A stretch of DNA of 48,055 bases from the NCBI RefSeq assembly GCF_000003605.2, contig NW_003148762.1:1-48055 (forward strand). The letters run 5' to 3'. The notes under the pieces are model-generated. The model made no database searches. It saw only the letters and a program-made list of their open reading frames with translations, and was not told where the DNA came from. Positions within the stretch are counted from its first letter, which is position 1, and each line of letters starts with the position of its first letter. Source of the stretch: Saccoglossus kowalevskii (taxonomy: Eukaryota > Hemichordata > Enteropneusta > Harrimaniidae). Position numbers and translations under genes: made by a program. Shown piece by piece: positions 13,501-22,800 of the stretch.

Positions 13501-13860
13501 TGAGAATGTGAAAAGCTCTTGAAAATTCGGAGGATTTGCGTGTATATTCCCCCCTAAGTCATTTCGTAAAGAACCCCGCAGTTAAATTTAGAACAAAAAT
13601 ATGTAAAAGTATAAAAATACTATTTATGTTAGTACATTGTACCACTGCCCAGGCGCAAAGTGATTAACAAAGTGCATACAAAGTTGTGAAAATCCCGTGC
13701 AAAGTTGAGAGATTTACATGGTAATGTTACCTATGTTGTTACATTATCGAGACCAGTAGTTAAAAGTTTGCGAAAGTGAATAAATATATCATAACAGGCC
13801 GATGGAATCTCGTAGTGGCCCTCGAAGGATGTAGAATTTTGAAATATTTCCAAACATGAA

Positions 13861-15269
13861 ATGGTCGCCAATTACAATAAATTTCAAATATCTAAGATAG
13901 ATGAGTGGTCAGGTGATACACCAGTTCCAAACGTAAAGGTAAATCGGTCGATGTTAGTACTTGCATGGGAGACTACCGGGGAAAAGCAGCCGGTGATTTT
14001 TTTTGCAGTCTAAGCTGTTGAAACAGCGTGCAAAGTTGTCCAAACCGATTTCAAAGTTGGTAGATTTGCGTGTTTATTTGATCTAAGTTGTTGTTATATC
14101 TAATCCTGCTGTTATAAAGTATGAAAAATGAATAAAATCCATTCGAAGCCTCCCATGTTAGCAGACTGTCATATGAGCCGGCTGTAAAATGAACAAACAC
14201 ACCCTGAGAATGTGAAAAGCTCTTGAAAATTCGGTGGATTTGCGTGTATATCCCCCCCCCCAAGTCGTTTCGTAAAGAACCCCGCAGTTAAATTTAGAAC
14301 AAAAATATGTAAAAGTCTAAAAATACTATTTATGTTAGTACATTGTACCACTGCCCAGGCGCAAAGTGATTAACAAAGTGCATACAAAGTTGTGAAAATC
14401 CCGTGCAAAGTTGACAGATTTACATGGTAATGTTACCTATGTTGTTACATTATCGAGACCAGTAGTTAAAAGTTTGCGAAAGTGAATAAAAATATCATAA
14501 CAGGCCGATGGAATCTCGTAGTGGCCCTCGAAGGATGTAGAATTTTGAAATATTTCCAAACATGAAATGGTCGCCAATTACAATAAATTTCAAATATCTA
14601 TGATAGATGAGTGGTCAGGTGATACACCAGTTCCAAACGTAAAGGTAAATCGGTCGATGTTAGTACTTGCATGGGAGACTACCGGGGAAAAGCAGCCAGT
14701 GATTTTTTTTGCAGTCTAAGCTGTTGAAACAGCGTGCAAAGTTGTCCAAACCGATTTCAAAGTTGGTAGATTTGCGTGTTTATTTGATCTAAGTTGTTGT
14801 TATATCTAACCCTGCTGTTATAAAGTATGAAAAATGAATAAAATCCATTCGAGGCCTCCCATGTTAGCAAAATGTCATATGAGCTGGCTGTAAAATGAAT
14901 AACACACCCTGAGAATGTGAAAAGCTCTTGAAAATTCGGTGGATTTGCGTGTATATTCCCCCCCAAGTCATTTCGTAAGGAACCCCGCAGTTAAATTTAG
15001 AACAAAAATATGTAAAAGTCTAAAAATACTATTTATGTTAGTACATTGTACCACTGCCCAGGCGCAAAGTGATTAACAAAGTGCATACAAAGTTGTGAAA
15101 ATCCCGTGCAAAGTTGACAGATTTACATGGAAATGTTACCTATGTTGTTACATTATCGAGACCAGTAGTTAAAAGTTTGCGAAAGTGAATAAATATATCA
15201 TAAAAGGCCGATGGAATCTCGTAGTGGCCCTCGAAGGATGTAGAATTTTGAAATATTTCCAAACATGAA
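13861..15269 (+). repeat. Two adjacent short monomers (706 and 703 bp) with a 15-bp deletion
   Basis: In both copies the usual gcagtctgcatctctttg stretch is collapsed so that gcagtct runs directly into aagctg (14005 and 14711). The missing 15 bases lie between two GTCT direct repeats, which fits slippage. The pair also shares caaatatct, cgtaaaggtaaatcgg and ggcaat-free tract gtgattttttttgcag (the second has agtgatt). They are clearly sister copies. Confidence 0.85.
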
Positions 15270-17074
15270 ACGGTCGCCAATTACAATAAATTTCTAATGT
15301 CTCTGACAGATGAGTGGTCAGGTGATACACCAGTTACAAAAGTAAAGTTAAATCGGTCGAGGTTAGTACTTGCATGGGAGACTACCGGATAAAAGCAGCC
15401 GGTGAGTTTTTTTTTGCAGTCTGCATCTCTTTGGTCTAAGCTGTTGAAACAGCGTGCAAAGTTGTCCAAACCGATTTCAAAGTTGGTAGATTTGCGTGTT
15501 TATTTGATCTAAGTTGTTGTTATATCTAACCCTGCTGTTATAAAGTATGAACAATGAATAAAATCCATTCGAAGCCTCCCATGTTAGCAAACTGTCATAT
15601 GAGCTGGCTGTAAAATGAATAACACACCCTGAGAATGTGAAAAGCTCTTTGAAAATTCGGTGAATTTGCGTGTATATTCCCCCCTAAGTCATTTCGTAAG
15701 AACCCCGCAGTTAAATTTAGAACAAAAATATGTAAAAGTCTAAAATACTATTTATGTTAGTACATTGTACCACTGCCCAGGCGCAAAGTGATTAACAAAG
15801 TGCATACAAAGTTGTGAAAATCCCGTGCAAAGTTGACAGATTTACATGGAAATGTCACCTATGTTGTTACATTATCGAGACCAGTAGTTAAAAGTTTGCG
15901 AAAGTGAATAAATATATCATAAAAGGCCGATGGAATCTCGTAGTGGCCCTCGAACGATGTAGAATTTTGAAATATTTCCAAACATGAAATGGTCGCCAAT
16001 TACAATAAATTTCAAATGTCTCTGACAGATGAGTGGTCAGGTGATACACCAGTTCCAAAAGTAAAGTTAAATAGGTCGAGGTTAGTACTTGCATGGGAGA
16101 CTACTGGAGAAAAGCAGCCGGTGAGTTTTTTTGGCAGTCTGCATCTTTTTGGTCTAAGCTGTTGAAACAGCGTGCAAAGTTGTCCAAACCGATTTCAAAG
16201 TTGGTAGATTTGCGTGTTTATTTGATCTAAGTTGTTGTTATATCTAACCCTGCTGTTATAAAGTATGAAAAATGAATAAAATCCATTCGAAGCCTCCCAT
16301 GTTAGCAGACTGTCATATGAGCCGGCTGTAAAATGAACAAACACACCATGAGAATATGAAAAGCTCTTGAAAATTCGGTGAATTTGCGTGTATATTCCCC
16401 CCTAAGTCATTTCGTAAAGAACCCCGCAGTTAAATTTAGAACAAAAATATGTAAAAGTCTAAAAATACTATTTATGTTAGTACATTGTACCACTGCCCAG
16501 GCGCAAAGTGATTAACAAAGTGCATACAAAGTTGTGAAAATCCCGTGCAAAGTTGACAGATTTACATGGAAATGTCACCTATGTTGTTACATTATCGAGA
16601 CCAGTAGTTAAAAGTTTGCGAAAGTGCATAAATATATCATAAAAGGCCGATGGAATCTCGTAGTGGCCCTCGAAGGATGTAGAATTTTGAAATATTTCCA
16701 AACATGAAATGGTCGCCAATTACAATAAATTTCAAATGTCTCTGACAGATGAGTGGTCAGGTGATATACCAGTTCCAAAAGTAAAGTTAAATCGGTCGAG
16801 GTTAGTACTTGCATGGGAGACTACCGGAGAAAAGCAGCCGGTGAGTTTTTTTTTGCAGTCTGCATCTCTTTGGTCTAAGCTGTTGAAACAGCGTGCAAAG
16901 TTGTCCAAACCGATTTCAAAGTTGGTAGATTTGCGTGTTTATTTGATCTAAGTTGTTGTTATATCTAACCCTGCTGTTATAAAGTATGAAAAATGAATAA
17001 AATCCATTCGAAGCCTCCCATGTTAGCAGACTGCCATATGAGCCGGCTGTAAAATGAACAAACACACCCTGAGA

Positions 17075-17355
17075 ATGTAAAAAAACTCTTGAAAATTCCG
17101 TGGATTTGCGTGTATATTCCCCCCTAAGTCATTTCGTAAAGAAACCCTCCGTAGTTCATTTTATAAAAAAATATGTAAAAGTCTAAAATACTATTTATGT
17201 TTAGTACATTTGTACCACTGCCCACGCGCAAAGTGATTAACAAAAGTGCATACAAAGTTGTGATAATCTCCGTGCAAAGTTGACAGATTTACATGGAAAA
17301 TGTTACCTATGTTGTTACATTATCGAGACCCAGTAGTTAAAAGTTTGCGAAAAAG
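17075..17355 (+). other. Indel cluster inside subfamily A
   Basis: About a dozen unusual changes occur together: gtaaaaaaactc, attccgtgg, gaaaccctccgtagttc, ttttataaaaaaat, atgtttagtac, acatttgtacc, cccacgcgc, caaaagtgc, aatctccgtg, ggaaaatg, gagacccag and cgaaaaag. There is no clear subfamily change on either side. Confidence 0.75.
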
Positions 17356-18783
17356 AATAAATATATCATAAAAGGCCGATGGAATCTCATAGTGGCCCTC
17401 GAAGGATGTAGAATTTTGAAATATTTCCAAACATGAAATGGTCGCCAATTAAAATAAATTTCAAATGTCTCTGACAGATGAGTGGTCAGGTGATACACCA
17501 GTTCCAAAAGTAAAGTTAAATCGGTTGAGGTTAGTACTTGCATGGGAGACTACCGGAGAAAAGCAGCCGGTGAGTTTTATTTTTGCAGTCTGCATCTCTC
17601 TGGTCTAAGCTGTTGAAACAGCGTGCAAAGTTGTCCAAACCGATTTCAAATTTGGTAGATTTGCGTGTTTATTTGATCTAAGTTGTTGTTATATCTAACC
17701 CTGCTGTTATAAAGTATGAAAAATGAATAAAATCCATTCGAAGCCTCCCATGTTAGCAGACTGTCATATGAGCCGGCTGTAAAATGAACAAACACACCCT
17801 GAGAATGTGAAAAGCTCTTGAAAATTCGGTGGATTTGCGTGTATATTCTCCCCTAAGTCATTTCGTAAAGAACCCCGCAGTTAAATTTAGAACAAAAATA
17901 TGTAAAAGTCTAAAAATACTATTTATGTTAGTACATTGTACCACTGCCCAGGCGCAAAGTGAATTAACAAGGTGCATACAAAGTTGTGAAATCCCGTGCA
18001 AAGTTGAACAGATTTACATGGAAATGTTACCTATGTTGTTACATTATCGAGACCAGTAGTTAAAAGTTTGCGAAAGTGAATAAATATATTATAAAAGGCC
18101 GATGGAATCTCGTAGTGGCCCTCGAAGGATGTAGAATTTTGAAATATTTCCAAACATGAAATGGTCGCCAATTACAATAAATTTCGAATGTCTCTGACAG
18201 ATGAGTGGTCAGGTGATACACCAGTTCCAAAAGTAAAGTTAAATCGGTCGAGGTTAGTACTTGCATGGGAGACTACCGGAGAAAAGCAGCCGGTGAATTT
18301 TTTTTTTTTGCAGTCTGCATCTCTTTGGTCTAAGCAGTTGAAACAGCGTGCAAACTTGTCCAAACCGATTTCAAAGTTGGTAGATTTGCGTGTTTATTTG
18401 ATCTTAGTTGTTGTTATATCTAACCCTGCTGTTATAAAGTATGAAAAATGAATAAAATCCATTCGAAGCCTCCCATGTTAGCAGATTGTCATATGAGCCG
18501 GCTGTAAAATAAACAAACACACCCTGAGAATGTGAAAAGCTCTTGAAAATTCGGTGGATTTGCGTGTATATTCCCCCCTAAGTCATTTCGTAAAGAACCC
18601 CGCAGTTAAATTTAGAACAAAAATATGTAAAAGTCTAAAAATACTATTTATGTTAGTACATTGTACCACTGCCCAGGCGCAAAGTGATTAACAAAGTGCA
18701 TACAAAGTTGTGAAAATCCCGTGCAAAGTTGACAGATTTACATGGAAATGTTACCTATGTTGTTACATTATCGAGACCAGTAG

Positions 18784-18990
18784 TTAAAAGTTTGCGAAAG
18801 TGAATAAATATATCATAAAAGGCCGATGGAATCTCGTAGTGGCCCTCGAAGGATGTAGAATTTTGAAATATTTCCAAACATGAAATGGTCGCCAATTACA
18901 ATAAATTTCAAATGTCTCTGACAGATGAGTGGTCAGGTGATACACCAGTTCCAAAAGTAAAGTTAAATCGGTCGAGGTTAGTACTTGCAT
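18784..18990 (-). other. Recurrent minus-strand open frame (68 codons), probably not a gene
   Basis: Read on the minus strand it begins MQVLTSTDLTLLLELVYHLT and recurs in most monomers; B copies with gttgaaag run on to 75 codons. It overlaps the plus-strand frame antiparallel over about 100 bases. Its persistence comes from the low indel rate in this part of the monomer. I see no recognisable domain and no sign that changes are mainly silent. Both strands staying open equally well argues for homogenised repeat DNA rather than selection on a protein. Confidence 0.15.
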
Positions 18991-19016
18991 GGGAGACTAC
19001 CGGAGAAAAGCAGCCG

Positions 19017-19037
19017 GTGAGTTTTTTTTTTTTGCAG
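19017..19037 (+). other. Splice-like T-rich tract GTGAGT-T(n)-GCAG (representative copy)
   Basis: In nearly every monomer a cagccg context is followed by GTGAGT or a close variant, a T-rich run of variable length, and GCAG. The borders look like a 5-prime splice site, a polypyrimidine tract and a 3-prime splice site, at about 15-32 nt in total. Here the tract is 21 nt. In A copies it is a plain T run; in B copies it contains TTTTTG units; in C copies it is T5-A-T5. The GT is lost in a few copies (ccgatgagc at 19740, ggagag at 40679). CAG is kept in all copies I checked. Splicing is not shown. Confidence 0.5.
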
Positions 19038-19057
19038 TCTGCATCTCTTTGGTCTAA

Positions 19058-19071
19058 GCTGTTGAAACAGC
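19058..19071 (+). repeat. Short dyad GCTGTT-GA-AACAGC (representative copy)
   Basis: Six-base arms are perfectly complementary around a two-base centre. The element recurs in almost every monomer. It is broken in copies with taagcagttg (18161, 20330, 39109) and in ctgtagaaac (41270). It could be a protein site or chance; there is no known factor I can assign. Confidence 0.5.
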
Positions 19072-19106
19072 GTGCAAAGTTGTCCAAACCGATTTCAAAG
19101 TTGGTA

Positions 19107-19280
19107 GATTTGCGTGTTTATTTGATCTAAGTTGTTGTTATATCTAACCCTGCTGTTATAAAGTATGAAAAATGAATAAAATCCATTCGAAGCCTCCCAT
19201 GTTAGCAGACTGTCATATGAGCCGGCTGTAAAATGAACAAACACACCATGAGAATGTGAAAAGCTCTTGAAAATTCGGTG
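19107..19280 (+). repeat. Ancestral subunit S1 of the monomer (174 bp, representative copy)
   Basis: Begins gatttgcgtgtttattt. It shares the first 11 bases and a following ctaagt with S2. GTTA occurs at offset 48 as in S2 and S3, followed by aaagtatgaaaaatgaataaaa, which aligns closely with the S3 stretch aaagtttgcgaaagtgaata. ATGTTAG is at offset 92 (93 in S2). The end, gtgaaaagctcttgaaaatt, aligns with gtgaaaatcccgtgcaaagt of S2. Confidence 0.8.
19214..19227 (+). repeat. Adjacent palindromes CATATG and AGCCGGCT (representative copy)
   Basis: Two self-complementary words abut in S1 of nearly every monomer. Known losses include gagctggctg (for example after 14567 and 26831) and ttatatgagccagctg near 31495. 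CATATG gives one restriction site per monomer, so a digest should show a ladder of about 722 bp. Confidence 0.6.
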
Positions 19281-19296
19281 GATTTGCGTGTATATT

Positions 19297-19302
19297 CCCC
19301 CC
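19297..19302 (+). repeat. Variable C-run in S2 (representative copy)
   Basis: A run of C follows tatatt in most monomers and is broken by T in some (tattctcccc in many B copies, tattcctccc in some A copies). Length varies between about five and ten; the longest seen is near 14251. It behaves as a small homopolymer microsatellite. Confidence 0.6.
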
Positions 19303-19379
19303 TAAGTCATTTCGTAAAGAACCCCGCAGTTAAATTTAGAACAAAAATATGTAAAAGTCTAAAAATACTATTTATGTTA

Positions 19380-19390
19380 GTACATTGTAC
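19380..19390 (+). repeat. Dyad GTAC-ATT-GTAC (representative copy)
   Basis: A short inverted repeat in S2 present in almost all monomers. Exceptions include acattttacc at 26605, acattgttcg near 36018, acatggtacc at 46801 and acattgttcc near 44637. Function unknown. Confidence 0.45.
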
Positions 19391-19458
19391 CACTGCCCAG
19401 GCGCAAAGTGATTAACAAAGTGCATATAAAGTTGTGAAAATCCCGTGCAAAGTTGACA

Positions 19459-19647
19459 GATTTACATGGAAATGTTACCTATGTTGTTACATTATCGAGA
19501 CCAGTAGTTAAAAGTTTGCGAAAGTGAATAAATATATCATAAAAGGCCGATGGAATCTCGTAGTGGCCCTCGAAGGATGTAGAATTTTGAAATATTTCCA
19601 AACATGAAATGGTCGCCAATTACAATAAATTTCAAATGTCTCTGACA
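19459..19647 (+). repeat. Ancestral subunit S3 of the monomer (189 bp, representative copy)
   Basis: Begins gatttacatggaaatgtt. The stretch ttgttacattatc parallels ttgttgttatatc of S1. GTTA is at offset 48, followed by a block nearly matching S1. The middle part (gtagtggccctcgaagg) is the least similar to the other subunits. It ends in ctgaca, resembling ttgaca at the end of S2. Confidence 0.75.
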
Positions 19648-19827
19648 GATGAGTGGTCAGGTGATACACCAGTTCCAAAAGTAAAATTAACTCGGTCGAG
19701 GTTAGTACTTGCATGGGAGACTACTGGAGAAAACCAGCCGATGAGCTTTTTTTTGCAGTCTGCATCTCTTTGGTCTAAGCTGTTGAAACAGCGTGCAAAG
19801 TTGTCCAAACCGATTTCAAAGTTGGTA
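19648..19827 (+). repeat. Ancestral subunit S4 of the monomer (180 bp, representative copy)
   Basis: Begins gatgagtggtcaggtgat and is the most diverged subunit. Its link is mainly at the end (caaagttgt and caaagttg blocks shared with S2), a gttagtac block shared with S2 at a somewhat different offset, and the correct spacing (180 bp to the next S1). It contains the T-rich tract and the GCTGTT/AACAGC dyad. Confidence 0.62.
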
Positions 19828-22800
19828 GATTTGCGTGTTTATTTGATCTTAGTTGTTGTTATATCTAACCCTGCTGTTATAAAGTATGAAAAATGAATAA
19901 AATCCATTCGAAGCCTCCCATGTTAGCAGACTGTCATATGAGCCGGCTGTAAAATGAACAAACACACCCTGAGAATGTGAAAAGCTCTTGAAAATTCGGT
20001 GGATTTGCGTGTATATTCCCCCCTAAGTCATTTCGTAAAGAACCCCGCAGTTAAATTTAGAACAAAAATATGTAAAAGTCTAAAAATACTATTTATGTTA
20101 GTACATTGTACCACTGCCCAGGCGCAAAGTGATTAACAAAGTGCATACAAAGTTGTGATAATCCCGTGCAAAGTTGACAGATTTACATGGAAATGTTACC
20201 TATGTTGTTACATTATCGAGACCAGTAGTTAAAAGTTTGCGAAAGTGAATAAATATATCATAAAAGGCCGATGGAATCTCGTCGTGGCCCTCGAAGGATG
20301 TAGAATTTTGAAATATTTCCAAACATGAAATGGTCGCCAATTACAATAAATTTCAAATGTCTCTGACAGATGAGTGGTCAGGTGATACACCAGTTCCAAA
20401 AGTAAAGTTAAATCGGTCGAGGTTAGTACTTGCATGGGAGACTACCGGAGAAAAGCAGCCGGTGAGTTTTTTTTTTTTTTGCAGTCTGCATCTCTTTGGT
20501 CTAAGCAGTTGAAACAGCGTGCAAAGTTGTCCAAACCGATTTCAAAGTTGGTAGATTTGCGTGTTTATTTGATCTTAGTTGTTGTTATATCTAACCCTGC
20601 TGTTATAAAGTATGAAAAATGAATAAAATCCATTCGAAGCCTCCCATGTTAGCAGACTGTCATATGAGCCGGCTGTAAAATGAACAAACACACCCTGAGA
20701 ATGTGAAAAGCTCTTGAAAATTCGCTGGATTTGCGTGTATATTCCCCCCTAAGTCATTTCGTAAAGAACCCCGCAGTTAAATATAGAACAAAAATATGTA
20801 AAAGTCTAAAAATACTATTTATGTTAGTACATTGTACCACTGCCCAGGCGCAAAGTGATTAACAAAGTGCATACAAAGTTGTGAAAATCCCGTGCAAAGT
20901 TGACAGATATACATGGAAATGTTACCTATGTTGTTACATTATCGAGACCAGTAGTTAAAAGTTTGCGAAAGTGAATAAATATATAATAAAAGGCCGATGG
21001 AATCTCGTAGTGGCCCTCGAAGGATGTAGAATTTTGAAATATTTCCAAACATGAAATGGTCGCCAATTACAATAAATTTCAAATGTCTCTGACAGATGAG
21101 TGGTCAGGTGATACACCAGTTCCAAAAGTAAAGTTAAATCGGTTGAGGTTAGGACTTGCATGGGAGACTACCGGAGAAAAGCAGCTGGTGAGTTTTTTTT
21201 TTGCAGTCTGCATCTCTTTGGTCTAAGCTGTTGAAACAGCATGCAAAGTTGTCCAAACCGATTTCAAAGTTGGTAGATTTGCGTGTTTATTTGATCTTAG
21301 TTGTTGTTATATCTAACCCTGCTGTTATAAAGTATGAAAAATGAATAAAATCCATTCGAAGCCTCCCATGTTAGCAGACTGTCATATGAGCCGGCTGTAA
21401 AATGAACAAACACACCCTGAGAATGTGAAAAGCTCTTGAAAATTCGCTGGATTTGCGTGTATATTCCCCCCTAAGTCATTTCGTAAAGAACCCCGCAGTT
21501 AAATTTAGAACAAAAATATGTAAAAGTCTAAAAATACTATTTATGTTAGTACATTGTACCACTGCCCAGGCGCAAAGTGATTAACAAAGTGCATACAAAG
21601 TTGTGAAAATCCCGTGCAAAGTTGACAGATTTACATGGAAATGTTACCTATGTTGTTACATTATCGAGACCAGTAGTTAAAAGTTTGCGAAAGTGAATAA
21701 ATATATCATAAAAGGCCGATGGAATCTCGTAGTGGCCCTCGAAGGATGTAGAATTTTGAAATATTTCCAAACATGAAATGGTCGCCAATTACAATAAATT
21801 TCAAATGTCTCTGACAGATGAGTGGTCAGGTGATACACCAGTTCCAAAAGTAAAGTTAAATCGGTCGAGGTTAGTACTTGCATGGGAGACTACCGGAGAA
21901 AAGCAGCCGGTGAGGTTTTTTCTTTGCAGTCTGCATCTCTTTGGTCTAAGCTGTTGAAACAGCGTGCAAAGTTGTCCAAACCGATTTCAAATTTGGTAGA
22001 TTTGCGTGTTTATTTGATCTAAGTTGTTGTTATATCTAACCCTGCTGTTATAAAGTATGAAAAATGAATAAAATCCATTCGAAGCCTCCCATGTTAGCAG
22101 ACTGTCATATGAGCCGGCTGTAAAATGAACAAACACACCCTGAGAATGTGAAAAGCTCTTGAAAATTCGGTGGATTTGCGTGTATATTCCTCCCTAAGTC
22201 ATTTCGTAAAGAACCCCGCAGTTAAATTTAGAACAAAAATATGTGAAAGTCTAAAAATAATATTTATGTTAGTACATTGTACCACTGGTTCAGGCGCAAA
22301 GTGATTAACACAAGTGCATACAAAAGTTGTGAAAATCCCGTGCAAAGTTGACAGATTTACATGGAAATGTTACCTATGTTGTTACATTATCAAGACCAGT
22401 AGTTAAATGTTCGCGAAAGTGAATAAATATATCATAAAAGGCCAATGGAATCTCGTAGTGGCCCTCGAAGGATGTAGAATTTTGAAATATTTCCAAACAT
22501 GAAATGGTCGCCAATTACAATAAATTTTAAATGTCTCTGATAGATGAGTGGTCAGGTGATACACCAGTTCCAAAAGTAAAGTTAAATCGGTCGAGGTTAG
22601 TACTTGCATGAGAGACTACCGGAGAAAAGCAGCCGGTGAGTTTTTTTTTTGCAGTCTGCATCTCTTTGGTCTAAGCTGTTGAAACAGCGTGCAAAGTTGT
22701 CCAAACCGATTTCAAAGTTGGTAGATTTGCGTGTTTATTTGATCTAAGTTGTTGTTATATCTAACCCTGCTGTTATAAAGTATGAAAAATGAATAAAATC

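Larger units (their letters stand above)
18885..19130 (+). other. Recurrent plus-strand open frame (~80 codons), probably not a gene
   Basis: The frame starts at ATGGTCGCC, where a purine at -3 and G at +4 give a favourable start context. It reads MVANYNKFQMSLTDEWSGDT at the N-terminus and ends at the TAA in gatctaag. It recurs in many monomers. In raw sequence it stays open only when the T tract has a suitable length; with the T tract removed, it would be in frame in most copies. Against coding: the ATG is lost at 15270 and 27552; stops occur in copies at 22504, 28273, 31168 and 41270; frameshifts occur at 9501, 10948 and 34790; A versus B differences replace residues (Ser-Leu-Thr versus Thr-Leu-Ile). 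I recognise no domain, signal peptide or membrane segment. Confidence 0.25.
19281..19458 (+). repeat. Ancestral subunit S2 of the monomer (178 bp, representative copy)
   Basis: Begins gatttgcgtgtatattcc. GTTA sits at offset 48 and ATGTTAG at offset 93. Its final 32 bases (from caaagttgt in the usual form) match the final 32 of S4 at 23 positions without gaps, in most copies. It contains the C-run and the GTAC dyad. Confidence 0.8.

Noticed and set aside
18295-18310. Pol III terminator or rho-independent terminator at the T run
   Set aside because: No upstream Pol III gene or GC-rich hairpin is present; the run is a variable microsatellite.
19172-19180. AATAAA polyadenylation signals (about three per monomer)
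   Set aside because: They occur in gaataaa and caataaa contexts without a transcript or a downstream GT-rich element; two arise simply from the shared ancestry of S1 and S3.
19305-19330. CENP-B-box-like motif at atttcgtaaagaacccc
   Set aside because: It has TTCG at the start but lacks the required A at the core position and the CGGG end, on both strands.
19499-19545. TATA-like element (aatatatcataaaagg) as a promoter in each monomer
   Set aside because: Such words are expected in AT-rich DNA, and there is no gene or initiator context to support promoter activity.
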